From an uncultured Methanobrevibacter sp. (lineage in GTDB: Archaea > Methanobacteriota > Methanobacteria > Methanobacteriales > Methanobacteriaceae), in the NCBI RefSeq assembly GCF_902770715.1, contig NZ_CACXTS010000010.1:1-56249 (forward strand): DNA of 56,249 nucleotides, read 5' to 3'. The translations under genes and the position numbers were made by a program. The notes under the pieces are model-generated. The model was not told where the DNA came from. It made no database searches and saw only the letters and a program-made list of their open reading frames with translations. Below are positions 1 through 9,779 of this stretch, in pieces. How positions within the stretch are numbered: position 1 is the stretch's first letter; each line of letters starts with the position of its first letter.

Positions 1-752
1 TTTGTACCCTTGTGCAGGTAGGTGTACTGGTCGTTTAAGCTTCCATGCATGCAGACGCAGACTTCTGCGATGTCTGATTTTGCCGCAATCACGGAATCAA
101 TCAGGTTGATGTTTGCATCGCTTGAAGGTCTGTCTGAACTTCTCTGAGCGCCGGTCAAAATAATAGGCACTGGTGTTTTTAACATAAAGCTCAATGCAGC
201 TGCGGTATAATGCATTGTATCTGTACCGTGAGCTATTACAACTCCGTCACTGCCTTCGGAAATCTCATTAGCTATTTCCTCTGCTGCCTTAACCCAGTAT
301 TCAGGCTTCATGTCTTCACTCAATATGTTGTACAATGCCTTAACGTTGTAGTTTGCATAATCCAAAAGTTCAGGATTGGCTTTTACAAGGTCTGAAGCTG
401 TAAATTTAGGATGCACAGCACCTGTTCTGTAATCGATAACGGAAGATACTGTACCTCCGGTTGAAACGATTGAAATGTTCTGCTTTGAATCATCGTGAGG
501 AATTTCAGTTTCATCATAGCCTATTTTTGGCTTATCCCCTTTTTCGATTAGCTCGCAGGTGGTATTTTCAATAGCCACACCGATATTATAACCGCTGGAT
601 AGTTTTATAACAAGATATCCGTCATCGGCATCCTCCGGACGGTCAAGCAGGATACCGGTATAGGAGATATCCTCCTTATGCACTTTGATGGTATCTCCAA
701 TGCCCAAACCGTAATTGTTTATATAATTTTGAGAAATTTCTTTGTATGTCAT
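1..752 (-). CDS. gatD: Glu-tRNA(Gln) amidotransferase subunit D (5' part; runs off the window)
   Basis: About 250 N-terminal residues are visible; the 3' end lies beyond the left edge. GatD is the archaeal ammonia-generating subunit that works with GatE to turn Glu-tRNA(Gln) into Gln-tRNA(Gln). An N-terminal beta-barrel-like part (about residues 15-65) precedes an L-asparaginase-type domain with the two catalytic threonine motifs, TGGTVSS (98-104) and HGTDTMHYT (175-183). The ATG at 752 has GTGAT just upstream. It starts 9 bp after the vorA stop, so it is probably cotranscribed with the vor operon. The L-asparaginase alternative is unlikely because of the extra N-terminal domain. Confidence 0.92.
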   Translation of the reverse strand, partial: MTYKEISQNYINNYGLGIGDTIKVHKEDISYTGILLDRPEDADDGYLVIKLSSGYNIGVAIENTTCELIEKGDKPKIGYDETEIPHDDSKQNISIVSTGGTVSSVIDYRTGAVHPKFTASDLVKANPELLDYANYNVKALYNILSEDMKPEYWVKAAEEIANEISEGSDGVVIAHGTDTMHYTAAALSFMLKTPVPIILTGAQRSSDRPSSDANINLIDSVIAAKSDIAEVCVCMHGSLNDQYTYLHKGT

Positions 753-761
753 CAAATCACA

Positions 762-2201
762 CTATGAATTGTTTTTTAACCATTCCGCTCCCGCTTCAAG
801 AACGTCAATGTTTACTCCGATTACTTTAGGTTTTGATGCAAACATTTCGCGAATGGCATTTTCATAAGATTCGCGTTTTAAAACATCAGTCAGTTCAGTC
901 AATGCACCTAAAAGTGCGGTGTTTGCAGTTCTGGCATTTCCATGCTCTTCTGCAATGTCGACACATGGCATTGAAATGACTTTCACGTCTCTGTCAGTTT
1001 CAAATTCGCCAATTTTTGAATCGTAAAGTATAACTCCGCCATCTTTAACGTCCTGTGAGAACTGTTCCAATGATGGCTTGTTTAAAGCAATAAGAATGTC
1101 AATGTCATCAACTACAGGTGTTCCGATTGTTTCGTTGGAAATCACAACAGAACAGTTTGATTTTCCTCCCCTTTGTTCAGGTCCGTAGCTCGGATACCAT
1201 GATACGTGCTTTCCTTCAGCACATGCAGCTTGAGCAATGGTAAGTCCTGCGCTCAATACTCCCTGACCTCCGAATCCGGAAACCTTGATGCTTACAGGTT
1301 CGATGTCCTCATCGACATAGCCTGAATCTTCGCTTCTGCTGACATTGAATATTTTATCTAATGATTCAGTTGAAAAGTCACTTTTTGGCCTTTGGACAGG
1401 CTCTTTTGTGTATAAGTTATTTCTGAAGTTTTTAACAGGGAATTCCTTCTCCATTTGCTCTTCAATGAATTTTTGAGCACTTGCAACGTCCTGTTTTAAG
1501 TTGGTTGGACAAGGTGACAATACTTCAACGAATGAATATCCTTTTCCTTCCTTTTGAACGGTCAATGCCTGTTTGATTGCGAATTTGGCAAGCCTGATTT
1601 TCAATGGGTTTGCAAGGGATACCCTTTCAATGAATACAGGTGCCTTCAGGGTATTGATCAATTCGCACATGTGGGTAGGGTGTCCTGCATAGTCAGGATC
1701 TCTTCCGGTCTGGCAGGTAACTGTCTTTTCACCAATCAATGTGGTTGGTGCCATCTGTCCACCGGTCATTCCGTATACTGTATTGTTTACGAAAAATACC
1801 GCCATCTTTTCTCCACGGTTTGCAGCCTGAAGGGTTTCGTTCAAACCGATTGAAGCCAAATCTCCGTCTCCCTGATAGCTCATGACGATTGCATTGTCTT
1901 CTGCTCTTGAAATACCTGTAGCAACTGCAGGTGCTCTTCCGTGAGCTGTCTGGAAGTTTCCGCAGTTGAAGTAGAAGTATGCGTATACTGAACATCCTAC
2001 AGGGGAAATCATCACGCATCTTTCTTGGATTCCAAGCTCATCCATACATTCTGCAATCAGTTTATGTAAAATTCCGTGTCCACAACCGGCACAGTAGTGA
2101 GTAGATTGAATATTGGTTCCTTTTCTAGGATACTCTTCTAAAAGGGATTGTGGATTTCTACGTACCTGCAATTCATAATCTTTATTTTCTTTATCACTCA
2201 T
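762..2201 (-). CDS. vorA: 2-oxoisovalerate:ferredoxin oxidoreductase, VorA (fused beta and gamma parts)
   Basis: Thiamine-diphosphate subunit of the branched-chain 2-oxoacid:ferredoxin oxidoreductase. It interconverts branched 2-oxoacid + CoA and acyl-CoA + CO2 with ferredoxin as carrier. Residues 37-43 (CAGCGHG) and the TPP motif GDGD (111-114) with NN at 139-140 mark the beta part. From about residue 305 a gamma-type domain begins (SGFGGQGV), so two subunits are fused, as known for methanogen VorA. I chose the ATG at 2201 rather than one at 2222: AGAGG lies 10 bp upstream, and the gene then no longer overlaps vorB. A 2-oxoglutarate (Kor) enzyme is the main alternative, but the fusion and gene order favour Vor. 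Confidence 0.9.
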   Translation of the reverse strand: MSDKENKDYELQVRRNPQSLLEEYPRKGTNIQSTHYCAGCGHGILHKLIAECMDELGIQERCVMISPVGCSVYAYFYFNCGNFQTAHGRAPAVATGISRAEDNAIVMSYQGDGDLASIGLNETLQAANRGEKMAVFFVNNTVYGMTGGQMAPTTLIGEKTVTCQTGRDPDYAGHPTHMCELINTLKAPVFIERVSLANPLKIRLAKFAIKQALTVQKEGKGYSFVEVLSPCPTNLKQDVASAQKFIEEQMEKEFPVKNFRNNLYTKEPVQRPKSDFSTESLDKIFNVSRSEDSGYVDEDIEPVSIKVSGFGGQGVLSAGLTIAQAACAEGKHVSWYPSYGPEQRGGKSNCSVVISNETIGTPVVDDIDILIALNKPSLEQFSQDVKDGGVILYDSKIGEFETDRDVKVISMPCVDIAEEHGNARTANTALLGALTELTDVLKRESYENAIREMFASKPKVIGVNIDVLEAGAEWLKNNS

Positions 2202-2214
2202 TCTTCCACATCCT

Positions 2215-3330
2215 CTAATCAATTATGTTTGGACTGGCCTTTTCCTCACTTCTTTTGGATAGGTCTATGTCTTCATCTTTGTATCCTGCTATTTCATAGA
2301 TTTTAGCAAGAATCTGTTTAAGTTCAATTAGGTTTCCACCCATTCTGTTGACCAGATGAGTATCTTCCTTTCTCAAAGCAGCGAATTGCACGTCAGCCAA
2401 GAGTTGTCCGTTGCTCATTTCAACGGATATGAAACTTACGCCTTTATCTGATAACTCCTTGATTCTGTCAACTGGGAAAGGTGATAATGTAATCGGCCTT
2501 AAAAGTCCGACTTTTATGCCTTTTTCACGTGCTTTGTCGACAGCGGACCTTGCGATTCTTGAGCTGATACCGAATGATACCAAAACGATGTCAGCATCTT
2601 CAACTTGATATTCTTCAAATATGACTTCTTCAGCTTCGATTTTGGCATATTTTTCCTGAAGCTTGAAGTTGAAGTCCTCCAAATCGTTGAAATCGTTAAA
2701 TATTGAAGTGATTAGATTGTCCATGGTTTCCTTATTTCCCTTAACTGCCCAATCCTTGTCATCTTTTGGTTCAATTGCTTCTTTAGGGAAAACCAATGGT
2801 TCAGCCATTTGGCCTAATGTACCGTCTGCAAGAACAACTACTGGGTTTCTCCATTTGTCTGCAAGTTCAAATGCTTTCATGGTCAAATCGCACATTTCCT
2901 GAACGCTGTTTGGAGCCAGAACTATGTTCTTATAGTTTCCGTGGCCTCCTCCCTTGACGATTTGATTGTAGTCTCCCTGTTCGGGTCCGATGTTACCGAG
3001 TCCAGGTCCGGCTCTCATGATATCAACAATAACTGCAGGCAATTCCGCACCTGCAAGGAAAGTAAATCCTTCCTGCATTAAGCTGATACCAGGTCCTGAT
3101 GAGGAAGTCATAACCCTGTGGCCGGTACCTGATGCACCGTAAACCATATTGATTGATGCCTCTTCACTTTCGGCTTGAACAAAGTTTCTTCCAACCATCG
3201 GGAAGTATTTTGATGCTTCGTGCAATATTTCACTTGCAGGAGTGATTGGGTATCCAAAGAAACAGTCACAGCCGGCATACATTGCGCCGATGATGACTGC
3301 AGTATTTCCTTTTACCATTTGATTGCTCAT
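2215..3330 (-). CDS. vorB: 2-oxoisovalerate:ferredoxin oxidoreductase alpha subunit, VorB
   Basis: Alpha subunit (371 residues) of the same oxidoreductase. The N-terminal pyrimidine-binding type domain carries [11 protein letters not shown] (about 24-34), the usual alpha-subunit signature, followed by [16 protein letters not shown] and [10 protein letters not shown]. The C-terminal half resembles a transketolase C-terminal domain. Its ATG directly abuts the vorC stop codon with GGAGAA just before it, and it is followed 13 bp later by vorA, so the three are translated from one message. Family length is normal and no key motif looks damaged. Confidence 0.92.
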   Translation of the reverse strand: MSNQMVKGNTAVIIGAMYAGCDCFFGYPITPASEILHEASKYFPMVGRNFVQAESEEASINMVYGASGTGHRVMTSSSGPGISLMQEGFTFLAGAELPAVIVDIMRAGPGLGNIGPEQGDYNQIVKGGGHGNYKNIVLAPNSVQEMCDLTMKAFELADKWRNPVVVLADGTLGQMAEPLVFPKEAIEPKDDKDWAVKGNKETMDNLITSIFNDFNDLEDFNFKLQEKYAKIEAEEVIFEEYQVEDADIVLVSFGISSRIARSAVDKAREKGIKVGLLRPITLSPFPVDRIKELSDKGVSFISVEMSNGQLLADVQFAALRKEDTHLVNRMGGNLIELKQILAKIYEIAGYKDEDIDLSKRSEEKASPNIID

Positions 3331-3615
3331 TTATTCTCCCCCTTGATTAGTCGCTTTTGCCTTAATCATTCTTGCAACTGAATCGTTAACGATCTTTTTA
3401 TATTGATGTACTTCTAATGCCAATGGCTCAGGACAGGTAAAGTAACAGTCTTTACAGCCTGTACAGCCATTTCCGCTATAATATGCAAATTGATATCCTG
3501 CATCGTTCATGTCTTCTGAAAGTAATATTGCATTTTGAGGACATCCGACTATGCATCTCATACAGCCTTTACAAATTTCCTTATTTATAACGGGATAAGA
3601 TATCTCTTCTGTCAT
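3331..3615 (-). CDS. vorC: Ferredoxin-type subunit VorC, 2x[4Fe-4S]
   Basis: Small (94 residues) delta-type ferredoxin subunit that passes electrons between VorAB and soluble ferredoxin. Two cluster motifs are visible: CKGCMRCIVGCP (about 15-26) and CTGCKDCYFTCP (about 51-62). It sits between the acyl-CoA synthetase (13 bp gap) and vorB (no gap). In a methanogen with low-potential ferredoxin supplied by Eha or Ehb, the complex can run in the carboxylating direction. Confidence 0.92.
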   Translation of the reverse strand: MTEEISYPVINKEICKGCMRCIVGCPQNAILLSEDMNDAGYQFAYYSGNGCTGCKDCYFTCPEPLALEVHQYKKIVNDSVARMIKAKATNQGGE

Positions 3616-3628
3616 TATATCATCTAAA

Positions 3629-5296
3629 TTAGTTTTTATTATCTTTTTCTCTTATTTCAACTCTTCTTATTTTACCGCTGATGGTTTCTGGAAGTTCATC
3701 GACGTATTCAACCATTCTTGGGTATTTATAAGGAGCTGTAACTCTTTTAACATGATTTTGAATGTCTTTAGTTAAAGAATCTGATGGTTCGAAGTCCGGC
3801 TGCAATACAATGCTTGCCTTTACGATTTGACCTCTCACTTCATCAGGATAAGCGGTAATTGCGCAGTGTGCAACTGCTTCGTGAGACAATACTGCACTTT
3901 CCACTTCATACGGTCCGATACGGTAACCTGAAGATTTGATAATGTCATCGTTTCTTCCAACGAAGTGCACGTATCCGTCTTCATCCACCCATGCGGTATC
4001 TCCGCAGTGGTAGTATCCGTCATGTATCTGTTGTTTGTATTTTACTTCATCATTCACATAATCTTTGAATAATCCAGGATTTGGCCCGTCATTCATTTTG
4101 AAACAGAGTTCTCCTTCTTCACCGATTTCAACTCTGTTGTGATTTTCATCCAATAATTCCAAATCAAATAATGGGGAAGGCTTACCGATGGAAGCGATTT
4201 TCGCATCTAGCCAAATGAATGTTCCGATTGACAAGGTTGTTTCGGTCTGACCGAATCCTTCCTTGATTCTTAAGCCTGAAAGGTCATAGAATCTTTCGGA
4301 CACTTCAGGAGGCAAAGGCTCTCCTGCGGTTGTAACATATTTCAAGTTTGACAAGTCATAGCCTTCAATGTTCTCCTTGATTATAAATCTGTAAATTGTT
4401 GGAGGGGCACAGAATGTATCTACCTTATATTCAATAATCTTTTCAAGTAATTTCAATCCGTTGAACCTGTCATAATCATAAATGAAAATTCCGGTTCCTG
4501 CAATCCATTGTCCATACAGGTTTCCCCATACGGCCTTTCCCCAACCGGTATCGGCTGCTGTATGATGGATTCCATCTTCAACAACATTGTGCCAATATTT
4601 GGCAGTAGGGATGTGGCCTAATGAGTAGGTATGCTTGTGTGAAACCATTTTAGGAAGTCCGCTGGTTCCTGAAGTGAAGTAGATAAGGAAAACCTCTTCA
4701 GCGTAGGTCTTGTCTTCACCGGTTGGCCTTTCAAATACAGTACTTTCATTCATGATTGCTTCATTGAAGTTAATCCAGCCATCCCTATCGGTTTCAATAG
4801 CTAATTTTTTCAAATCGATTCCCAATGATTTTTCAGCCTCTTCATAATCAGGCAGTAATGTGTCTTCCTCTACTGAAACAACCATTTTTACATTAGCTTC
4901 CTTTATTCTGAAATCGATATCGTGCAGTTTCAGCATATGTGTTCCTGGAATTGGTATTGCTCCAATCTTATGCAATGCAACCATACAGAACCAGAATTCA
5001 TATCTGTTTTTGAGGGTTAGCATTACGCAATCGCCTTTTTTGATTCCTAAGCGTTTGAATAAGTTTGCTGCTCTGTTGGAATATTCTTTCATTTCTTTGA
5101 AAGTGAACACATGTTCCTCATCGTTGTCATTAATCCAGATTAAAGCAATTTTATCAGGGTCAATTTCGGCATATTTGTCAACTACGTCAAATCCGAAATT
5201 ATAGTCTTCTTCATAGGTAAGCTTAAAGTTTTTATAAAAGTCTTCATAAGAGTCAAAGTCAACTCTCTCTACAAAATCTTCAATTACTGATGTCAT
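3629..5296 (-). CDS. AMP-forming acyl-CoA synthetase (acetyl/medium- or branched-chain type)
   Basis: ANL-superfamily ligase of 555 residues that would activate a carboxylic acid to acyl-CoA through an acyl-adenylate. Visible motifs: YFTSGTSGLPK (207-216, phosphate loop), GFGQTETT (347-354), the GDTAWVDEDG hinge segment with GRNDDIIKSSGYRI (about 428-450), and SGKIRR near 542 carrying the catalytic lysine. AGGAGAT lies 6 bp before the ATG. It is locked between an XRE-cupin regulator and vorCBA. From the context I infer that it activates branched short-chain acids (isobutyrate, isovalerate, 2-methylbutyrate), which Vor then carboxylates. Plain acetyl-CoA synthetase or medium-chain specificity cannot be ruled out from sequence alone. 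Confidence 0.88.
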   Translation of the reverse strand: MTSVIEDFVERVDFDSYEDFYKNFKLTYEEDYNFGFDVVDKYAEIDPDKIALIWINDNDEEHVFTFKEMKEYSNRAANLFKRLGIKKGDCVMLTLKNRYEFWFCMVALHKIGAIPIPGTHMLKLHDIDFRIKEANVKMVVSVEEDTLLPDYEEAEKSLGIDLKKLAIETDRDGWINFNEAIMNESTVFERPTGEDKTYAEEVFLIYFTSGTSGLPKMVSHKHTYSLGHIPTAKYWHNVVEDGIHHTAADTGWGKAVWGNLYGQWIAGTGIFIYDYDRFNGLKLLEKIIEYKVDTFCAPPTIYRFIIKENIEGYDLSNLKYVTTAGEPLPPEVSERFYDLSGLRIKEGFGQTETTLSIGTFIWLDAKIASIGKPSPLFDLELLDENHNRVEIGEEGELCFKMNDGPNPGLFKDYVNDEVKYKQQIHDGYYHCGDTAWVDEDGYVHFVGRNDDIIKSSGYRIGPYEVESAVLSHEAVAHCAITAYPDEVRGQIVKASIVLQPDFEPSDSLTKDIQNHVKRVTAPYKYPRMVEYVDELPETISGKIRRVEIREKDNKN

Positions 5297-5316
5297 TAAA
5301 TTATCTCCTGTAAGTA

Positions 5317-5868
5317 TTATATGATTACTGCTAAGAATTTAGCGGGCTTGTCGTTAAGTGCAACCATTGCGTGTCTGTGTGTTGAATCAAAGAAGATGCA
5401 ATCTCCTTCGTTTAATATGATTTCGTTATTGTGGATGTATATTTTAAGTGAGCCTTCAAGGACATAGTTGAATTCCTGTCCCGGGTGTGAATTTAGAGAA
5501 GGCTTCGGATTCTTTTTGGGATCCACAACAACAAGAAATGTTTCAGCCTGTTTATGAATGAATTTTGAGCATAGGTTCTCGTGGGTATATTCCTTACTTC
5601 TGTCAACTGAAACCCCTTTGTTTGCACGAGTCACGTCAAAAATGTTCATTCTGCTTTCTTCACCTGTTAATAATAATCCTAAATCAACTTTAAAAATGTG
5701 TGCAAGTTCATATAAGAAACTTGCTGGAATGTCTACTTCAGCATTTTCATATTGGATGTAAGTTTCTTCGCTAATATTCAAGTCTTCTGAAATTTCTTTA
5801 ATAGTAATGTCTGACAGTTCTCTCAATTCTCTAATTCTGTTTCCAATATCTTTATTGTATTCATTCAT
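5317..5868 (-). CDS. XRE-family HTH regulator with C-terminal cupin domain
   Basis: 183-residue one-component regulator. Residues about 8-62 form an XRE-type helix-turn-helix ([16 protein letters not shown] and the following recognition part). Residues about 110-183 form a cupin barrel ([27 protein letters not shown]), a fold that often binds small acids in such regulators. It is first in the operon, 20 bp before the acyl-CoA synthetase, and its own upstream region carries a perfect 8-bp inverted repeat. I infer an autoregulated sensor of an acyl compound for this operon. The ligand is unknown. Confidence 0.9.
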   Translation of the reverse strand: MNEYNKDIGNRIRELRELSDITIKEISEDLNISEETYIQYENAEVDIPASFLYELAHIFKVDLGLLLTGEESRMNIFDVTRANKGVSVDRSKEYTHENLCSKFIHKQAETFLVVVDPKKNPKPSLNSHPGQEFNYVLEGSLKIYIHNNEIILNEGDCIFFDSTHRHAMVALNDKPAKFLAVII

Positions 5869-5902
5869 TCATTAACACCTATTTCTAATTGATTTGTAAT
5901 TG

Positions 5903-5923
5903 TTATAATAATATATATTATAA
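5903..5923. promoter_or_regulatory. Palindrome upstream of the XRE-cupin operon (candidate operator)
   Basis: Arms TTATAATA and TATTATAA are perfect inverted repeats separated by ATATA. The site ends 35 bp before the regulator ATG, where the promoter is expected. It is AT-rich, so chance is not excluded, but 8 of 8 matched bases in front of an HTH gene fits autoregulation. Confidence 0.4.
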
Positions 5924-6041
5924 TATTGTATATTTTGAATTTAAGATTATATAAACCTTATTAAAAATCGTTATAATTCGTTATAAATTTTTTAAACAAA
6001 AAAATTTTAATTTAATTCTAAATTGAATATCTTTGGAAAGT

Positions 6042-6049
6042 TTTATATA
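6042..6049 (+). promoter_or_regulatory. TATA box of the small unknown gene at 6095
   Basis: TTTATATA, with a start expected about 25 bp downstream near 6070. This gives a leader of about 25 nt that contains the AAAGGAG ribosome site (6079-6085). Confidence 0.5.
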
Positions 6050-6094
6050 TTACAAACTATAATTCTAATTTATTACGTAAAGGAGATTATTAAA

Positions 6095-6466
6095 ATGGTA
6101 TCTAATGAGATCGGTACTAACATTATTTTCAAAAAACAATTAGGTTTAAACTATGAGATTGACCAGAAATATGTTGGTTTGAAAATGAAGGAGAACAATA
6201 TTTTATCTTTTAATTTCAGAGTGCCAGGGGCCTTAAAAGATGAAGTTGAATCATATTTTAAAAGGTTCAAATTAGGCGAACCGATTTTGGTCGATATTGG
6301 TGGAACCGGTGATATCAGATGCGACTTTAAGGGTCTTTCACCTGTTTTAAAAAGTAAGGATGAATTTGACCAATATTTTATCTCAGCAACTCTTCAGGAA
6401 GATAAGAAATATGACCCTATTGAAGAGGAAAAATGTGAAACTTGTAGTGGATGCGGATTCCACTAA
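6095..6466 (+). CDS. Conserved-looking small protein of unknown function with C-terminal Cys motif
   Basis: 123 residues, function not recognised. The ATG at 6095 is chosen because AAAGGAG lies 9 bp upstream; an in-frame ATG at 6023 lacks a ribosome site and precedes the promoter. The body is a mixed alpha/beta soluble protein, and it ends in CETCSGCGFH, a compact CxxCxxC-x-x-H group likely to hold a metal. It stands alone between two minus-strand genes with its own TATA box. No signal peptide or membrane segment is visible. Confidence 0.75.
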   Translation: MVSNEIGTNIIFKKQLGLNYEIDQKYVGLKMKENNILSFNFRVPGALKDEVESYFKRFKLGEPILVDIGGTGDIRCDFKGLSPVLKSKDEFDQYFISATLQEDKKYDPIEEEKCETCSGCGFH

Positions 6467-6478
6467 CTTAACTTTTTT

Positions 6479-7411
6479 TTAAATTTCAATCTTATACCAT
6501 TGGATTGTAAAGTCCAGTTGTTCGTAGAATTTTTTCGGATCTGTTTTTAAATTGATTTTTTTCATGTTGCTTACATCCGCAAGGGAGTGTTTGATGTCTC
6601 CAACTCTTTCACGAAGGTATTTAGGTTCCAAATCGCTGTCGAGAGTGGTTTTGATAATGTCATATAACTCATTTATGGTTATGTTTTCTCCGGATGCAAC
6701 ATTTACTATGCCTCTGTAGTTGGACTTGCAGGCGTTAATGTTTGCCTTAACCACATCGTCAATGTAGACGAAATCTCTTGTCTGTTCGCCATCACCGTAG
6801 ATAACGGCCTGCCTTCCTTCAAGGAGGGTATTAATAAAACTAGGGATTACAGCGGCATATTCAGAATTCTTATCCTGTTTCGGTCCAAAAACATTGAAAT
6901 ACCTTAAGGAAACGTAATCCAAACCATAGGTATCATAAAATGATTTCAAATAAAAATCGCAGCTGGCTTTTGATACTCCATATGGGGATGTTGGCATTGG
7001 GGTGTCGCTTTCTTTTAAAGGCAGACTTTCATTCTGACCATAAACCGCTGAGGATGATGAGTACACTATTTTTTTAACGTTGTTTTTTACGGCTGATTTA
7101 AGCAGTCTCACAGTAGCGGAAACATTTATTTCATTGCATTCAAACGGTTGAACTACACTTAACGGAACACTTGCCATTGCTGCAAGATGGAAAACATAAT
7201 CAGCATCGCATGTTAAATCGTCAAAATTAGCATCACGGATGTCTTCGTTGATTATTGTTAGATTTTCGTGTTTTGATTCTTTTAAATTATAAATGCTTCC
7301 TGTGGATAGATTATCAACAATAGTGACTTCATTGTCAGTTATTAGTTGATTTGAAATGTTTGAACCAATAAAACCTAGCCCACCAGTGATTAAAATTTTT
7401 TTATCTTTCAT
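6479..7411 (-). CDS. NAD-dependent sugar epimerase (UDP-glucose 4-epimerase family)
   Basis: 310-residue extended SDR protein. The N-terminal Rossmann glycine motif GGLGFIGSN, the serine strand VYSSSSAVYG, and the catalytic tyrosine/lysine pair in SPYGVSKAS are all present, and the C-terminal substrate part (GDGEQTRDFVYIDDV) is typical of GalE/WbpP-like UDP-hexose epimerases. It probably makes UDP-galactose or a related nucleotide sugar for surface glycans or pseudomurein. I start it at 7411 (ATG with GGTGG upstream) instead of 7429. Exact substrate is unclear; a 4,6-dehydratase is less likely. Confidence 0.88.
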   Translation of the reverse strand: MKDKKILITGGLGFIGSNISNQLITDNEVTIVDNLSTGSIYNLKESKHENLTIINEDIRDANFDDLTCDADYVFHLAAMASVPLSVVQPFECNEINVSATVRLLKSAVKNNVKKIVYSSSSAVYGQNESLPLKESDTPMPTSPYGVSKASCDFYLKSFYDTYGLDYVSLRYFNVFGPKQDKNSEYAAVIPSFINTLLEGRQAVIYGDGEQTRDFVYIDDVVKANINACKSNYRGIVNVASGENITINELYDIIKTTLDSDLEPKYLRERVGDIKHSLADVSNMKKINLKTDPKKFYEQLDFTIQWYKIEI

Positions 7412-7475
7412 TAAGCCACCAATTACCAATTTAAATTATAATTAAGCTTTTATTTATTATTTTTAAGTAACAATA

Positions 7476-7483
7476 TTTATATA
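7476..7483 (+). promoter_or_regulatory. TATA box of the eha operon
   Basis: TTTATATA lies 43 bp before the ehaA ATG, with transcription expected to begin near 7505. AAGAGGAG (7508-7515) is the ribosome site. No other good promoter is seen until after 21.6 kb, consistent with one 14-kb message. Confidence 0.55.
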
Positions 7484-7525
7484 TTTTTATAAGTATATTA
7501 ATTATTTAAGAGGAGTCTTAATAAT

Positions 7526-7915
7526 ATGTTTGATTTGGTTGATAGTACCATATTTTTTGCTTCTTATGGGAATGCGTTAGGATTGGCTAATGTAAGCATT
7601 GGTCCGTTTGACATTGTCTTAGCATATATTGCTGCCATTGTCGTTTCAATAGTTGTAGCCTTAGCTTTGAAAATCCCATTATTGCCAAGCAAACCATATA
7701 GGTATTCTTTTGATGTTAGTGCGATATATCCAACTCCAATAATAGCTATCGGCATATTTTCAATATTTTTAGTTTTAAATTATACTTTCATGTATAACGG
7801 TCTGGTTTTAGCTATTATTATCGGTATTTTATCTGCATTATTTGTGAAATATTTATTTGATTTTGTATTTCCAAAGCCTCTAAATGAAGATAACGGGGAG
7901 GATATTGATGAATGA
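7526..7915 (+). CDS. ehaA: Energy-converting hydrogenase A, membrane subunit EhaA
   Basis: 129-residue integral membrane protein with about three hydrophobic segments (roughly 27-46, 66-88, 90-113). First gene of the Eha operon, whose product is a membrane [NiFe] hydrogenase that uses ion influx to reduce ferredoxin with H2. Its last 8 bp overlap ehaB. Identity rests on position and topology as much as on sequence, because these small subunits are poorly conserved. Confidence 0.85.
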   Translation: MFDLVDSTIFFASYGNALGLANVSIGPFDIVLAYIAAIVVSIVVALALKIPLLPSKPYRYSFDVSAIYPTPIIAIGIFSIFLVLNYTFMYNGLVLAIIIGILSALFVKYLFDFVFPKPLNEDNGEDIDE

Positions 7916-8408
7916 GGTAATTGGAATAATAATTGCTGCAATTCTTTGTTGGTTGAATTTTGTTATTGTAGATACATATTTCGGACTTCCCGAACAACCT
8001 GGCGTTAGAGGAGCCAAGATTGTTGGAAAAAATGTTGAAAAAAGGGGAGGAGATATTGCTGGCGGATATTTCCAGGGAAACGTTTTATGTTCTCCGGACG
8101 CATCTGCTGGTACATTATTGGCTTCTATTGGATACTTGCTTTTAGGAATTCCTGGGGGAATCATAGCAGCATTCTTTGTATTTATGGGCAATAGGTTATG
8201 CGCTGATCCAGGGTATGCCGGAACTTGCGGAAGTTTAACAGCAACTTTAATTCTTTTCATTTGCTGTTCTTTCTTAGGATTTGCACCTGAAATGTTCATT
8301 GTGGGAATGGTAATTGCCATCTTAACAATTCAAGGTATTGATCAAGTCAGGGCTTCTGTGGTTTTAGGTAAAATCGCCGAAAAATTCAATAGGCACGCTA
8401 GAGAGTGA
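7908..8408 (+). CDS. ehaB: Energy-converting hydrogenase A, membrane subunit EhaB
   Basis: 167-residue membrane protein with several hydrophobic helices and a glycine-rich loop ([15 protein letters not shown]). GGGGAGG lies 7 bp before the ATG at 7908, so I prefer this start to an in-frame ATG at 7884 inside ehaA. It belongs to the non-conserved membrane subunits specific to Eha. Confidence 0.85.
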   Translation: MNEVIGIIIAAILCWLNFVIVDTYFGLPEQPGVRGAKIVGKNVEKRGGDIAGGYFQGNVLCSPDASAGTLLASIGYLLLGIPGGIIAAFFVFMGNRLCADPGYAGTCGSLTATLILFICCSFLGFAPEMFIVGMVIAILTIQGIDQVRASVVLGKIAEKFNRHARE

Positions 8409-8412
8409 TAAT

Positions 8413-8661
8413 ATGTATGTAGAAATAATCGGTATCATAGTCGTATTCGTAGCATTAAGGGCTTTGGTAACAAGAAACAGGGTCGAAAGGCTTTTGTACA
8501 TTAATGTTATCGGGTTTGGAGTATCTGCCATTATAGCGCTGGTAATAAACACTCCATTTGCTCTTGTTGTTGCAGCTGCATTCTTTATTTGTTCTACAAT
8601 CAGTGCAAATGCAATTGCTTACACTTTGAAAAGACTTGATGATGAAATACTGCTGGAGTGA
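8413..8661 (+). CDS. ehaC: Energy-converting hydrogenase A, membrane subunit EhaC
   Basis: 82-residue protein with three predicted membrane helices, of the DUF2109 type, remotely like MnhF/MrpF-type antiporter subunits. It starts 4 bp after ehaB and its stop lies just before ehaD. No catalytic residues are expected; it is part of the ion-translocating membrane arm. Confidence 0.85.
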   Translation: MYVEIIGIIVVFVALRALVTRNRVERLLYINVIGFGVSAIIALVINTPFALVVAAAFFICSTISANAIAYTLKRLDDEILLE

Positions 8662-8666
8662 TGAAT

Positions 8667-8936
8667 ATGGAGTTTTTCGTATCAATAATTGCAATTGCTT
8701 TGATGGTTATCGGTGCATTCGGTATTATTTTCCTTAAAAAGCCATTGGATAAGGTTATAATGTTTACAATACTTGATGCAGGATTTGTTTTGGCGGTTGT
8801 TTTATTCAAATATTTGGATGTGGCAATGTTTGCAGCTTTGGTTGACCCGTTATCCACATTAGTGTTTATTCTGGCCATTGTGAAAATTAATGAAATCAGA
8901 AAAAATAAAATTGCAAGTGGTGATGTAGATGATTAG
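8667..8936 (+). CDS. ehaD: Energy-converting hydrogenase A, membrane subunit EhaD
   Basis: 89-residue membrane protein of the DUF2108 type with three helices, resembling the MnhG/MrpG and MrpB-like small subunits. GGAG sits 8 bp before the ATG at 8667. In-frame GTG 8658 and ATG 8661 are alternatives with poorer spacing. It overlaps ehaE by 8 bp, suggesting coupled translation. Confidence 0.85.
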   Translation: MEFFVSIIAIALMVIGAFGIIFLKKPLDKVIMFTILDAGFVLAVVLFKYLDVAMFAALVDPLSTLVFILAIVKINEIRKNKIASGDVDD

Positions 8937-9189
8937 CGTTCCATTATTCTTTTACTTTGGAATATTCCTTGCAATTGTTGGAAGTATTGCTACTGCATGG
9001 GGTCCTGGAGTCAATGACCCGATAATAAGGACATTCAATACTGAAGTTGCTTCAATAGGTGTTTGTTTGGTCTTGTTATGTTACAATCATGTTTTAGCAT
9101 TATTGACATTGCTTGCAACCACTGTTATAATTACTTTAATCTTATTTAGAGCTATTATTCGTTTAGAAGAAATGGGGGCTGACATATGA
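8929..9189 (+). CDS. ehaE: Energy-converting hydrogenase A, membrane subunit EhaE
   Basis: 86-residue membrane protein of the DUF2107 type with hydrophobic segments at about 5-22 and 42-73 and a conserved-looking loop [12 protein letters not shown] between them. It overlaps ehaD by 8 bp and ehaF by 4 bp. Confidence 0.85.
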   Translation: MISVPLFFYFGIFLAIVGSIATAWGPGVNDPIIRTFNTEVASIGVCLVLLCYNHVLALLTLLATTVIITLILFRAIIRLEEMGADI

Positions 9190-9779
9190 GGATAGGAGTT
9201 TTATGGAATAAATTAGCAGACCCCAAAAATATTCCTCGTCTGTTTGCATTTAGTTTGGGGATTATATTAATAATCGGCCTTATTGTACCTATGGCCTTAA
9301 ATCCAGATCAACTGTATGTTAGACCCGCTCCTCAAGAGCAAATAGATGAAGGTTTGGCAATCGCTCCTTATGACAGGGGCGGTGAAGTTTTAACCGAGCC
9401 GGGAAATATCAATCCTCAATACCCAGAAAATGCAGCGCAGCTGGGTATGATTACAGGATATATGTCTCCAATATCACAATGGGTATCCTCTATATCCCCA
9501 TACTTTGGAACATCAATTTACTCATCTCCTGGCGGACTTATAGATGAAATATTGTATTATACAAGAGGTTTCGATACAATACTTGAATCTTCAATATTGA
9601 TGATGGCATTCATCATTGCTTCATGGTTGTCCATCAATTATACCATGGACAGGAAAAATGATGAAAATGAAATTAGAAAAGATGTTAAAAAAGCTATTAC
9701 TGACTCAACAAAAGTAGCTAATGAAGTTAAAGCGAACGATGCTAAAGCTAGATCAAAACAGTTAAGGAGGGATAACTAA
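9186..9779 (+). CDS. ehaF: Energy-converting hydrogenase A subunit EhaF
   Basis: 197-residue protein of the DUF2106 type. A first membrane helix (about 20-40) is followed by a roughly 95-residue extracytoplasmic or loop segment, a second helix (about 138-153) and a charged, helical cytoplasmic tail rich in Lys, Asp and Ala. The long loop sets it apart from the other small Eha subunits. It overlaps ehaE by 4 bp and ehaG by 1 bp. Confidence 0.85.
   Translation: MRIGVLWNKLADPKNIPRLFAFSLGIILIIGLIVPMALNPDQLYVRPAPQEQIDEGLAIAPYDRGGEVLTEPGNINPQYPENAAQLGMITGYMSPISQWVSSISPYFGTSIYSSPGGLIDEILYYTRGFDTILESSILMMAFIIASWLSINYTMDRKNDENEIRKDVKKAITDSTKVANEVKANDAKARSKQLRRDN

Noticed and set aside
1554..1853. Plus-strand frame of 99 codons opposite vorA
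   Set aside because: Antisense to an intact, well-recognised gene, no ribosome site and no family resemblance.
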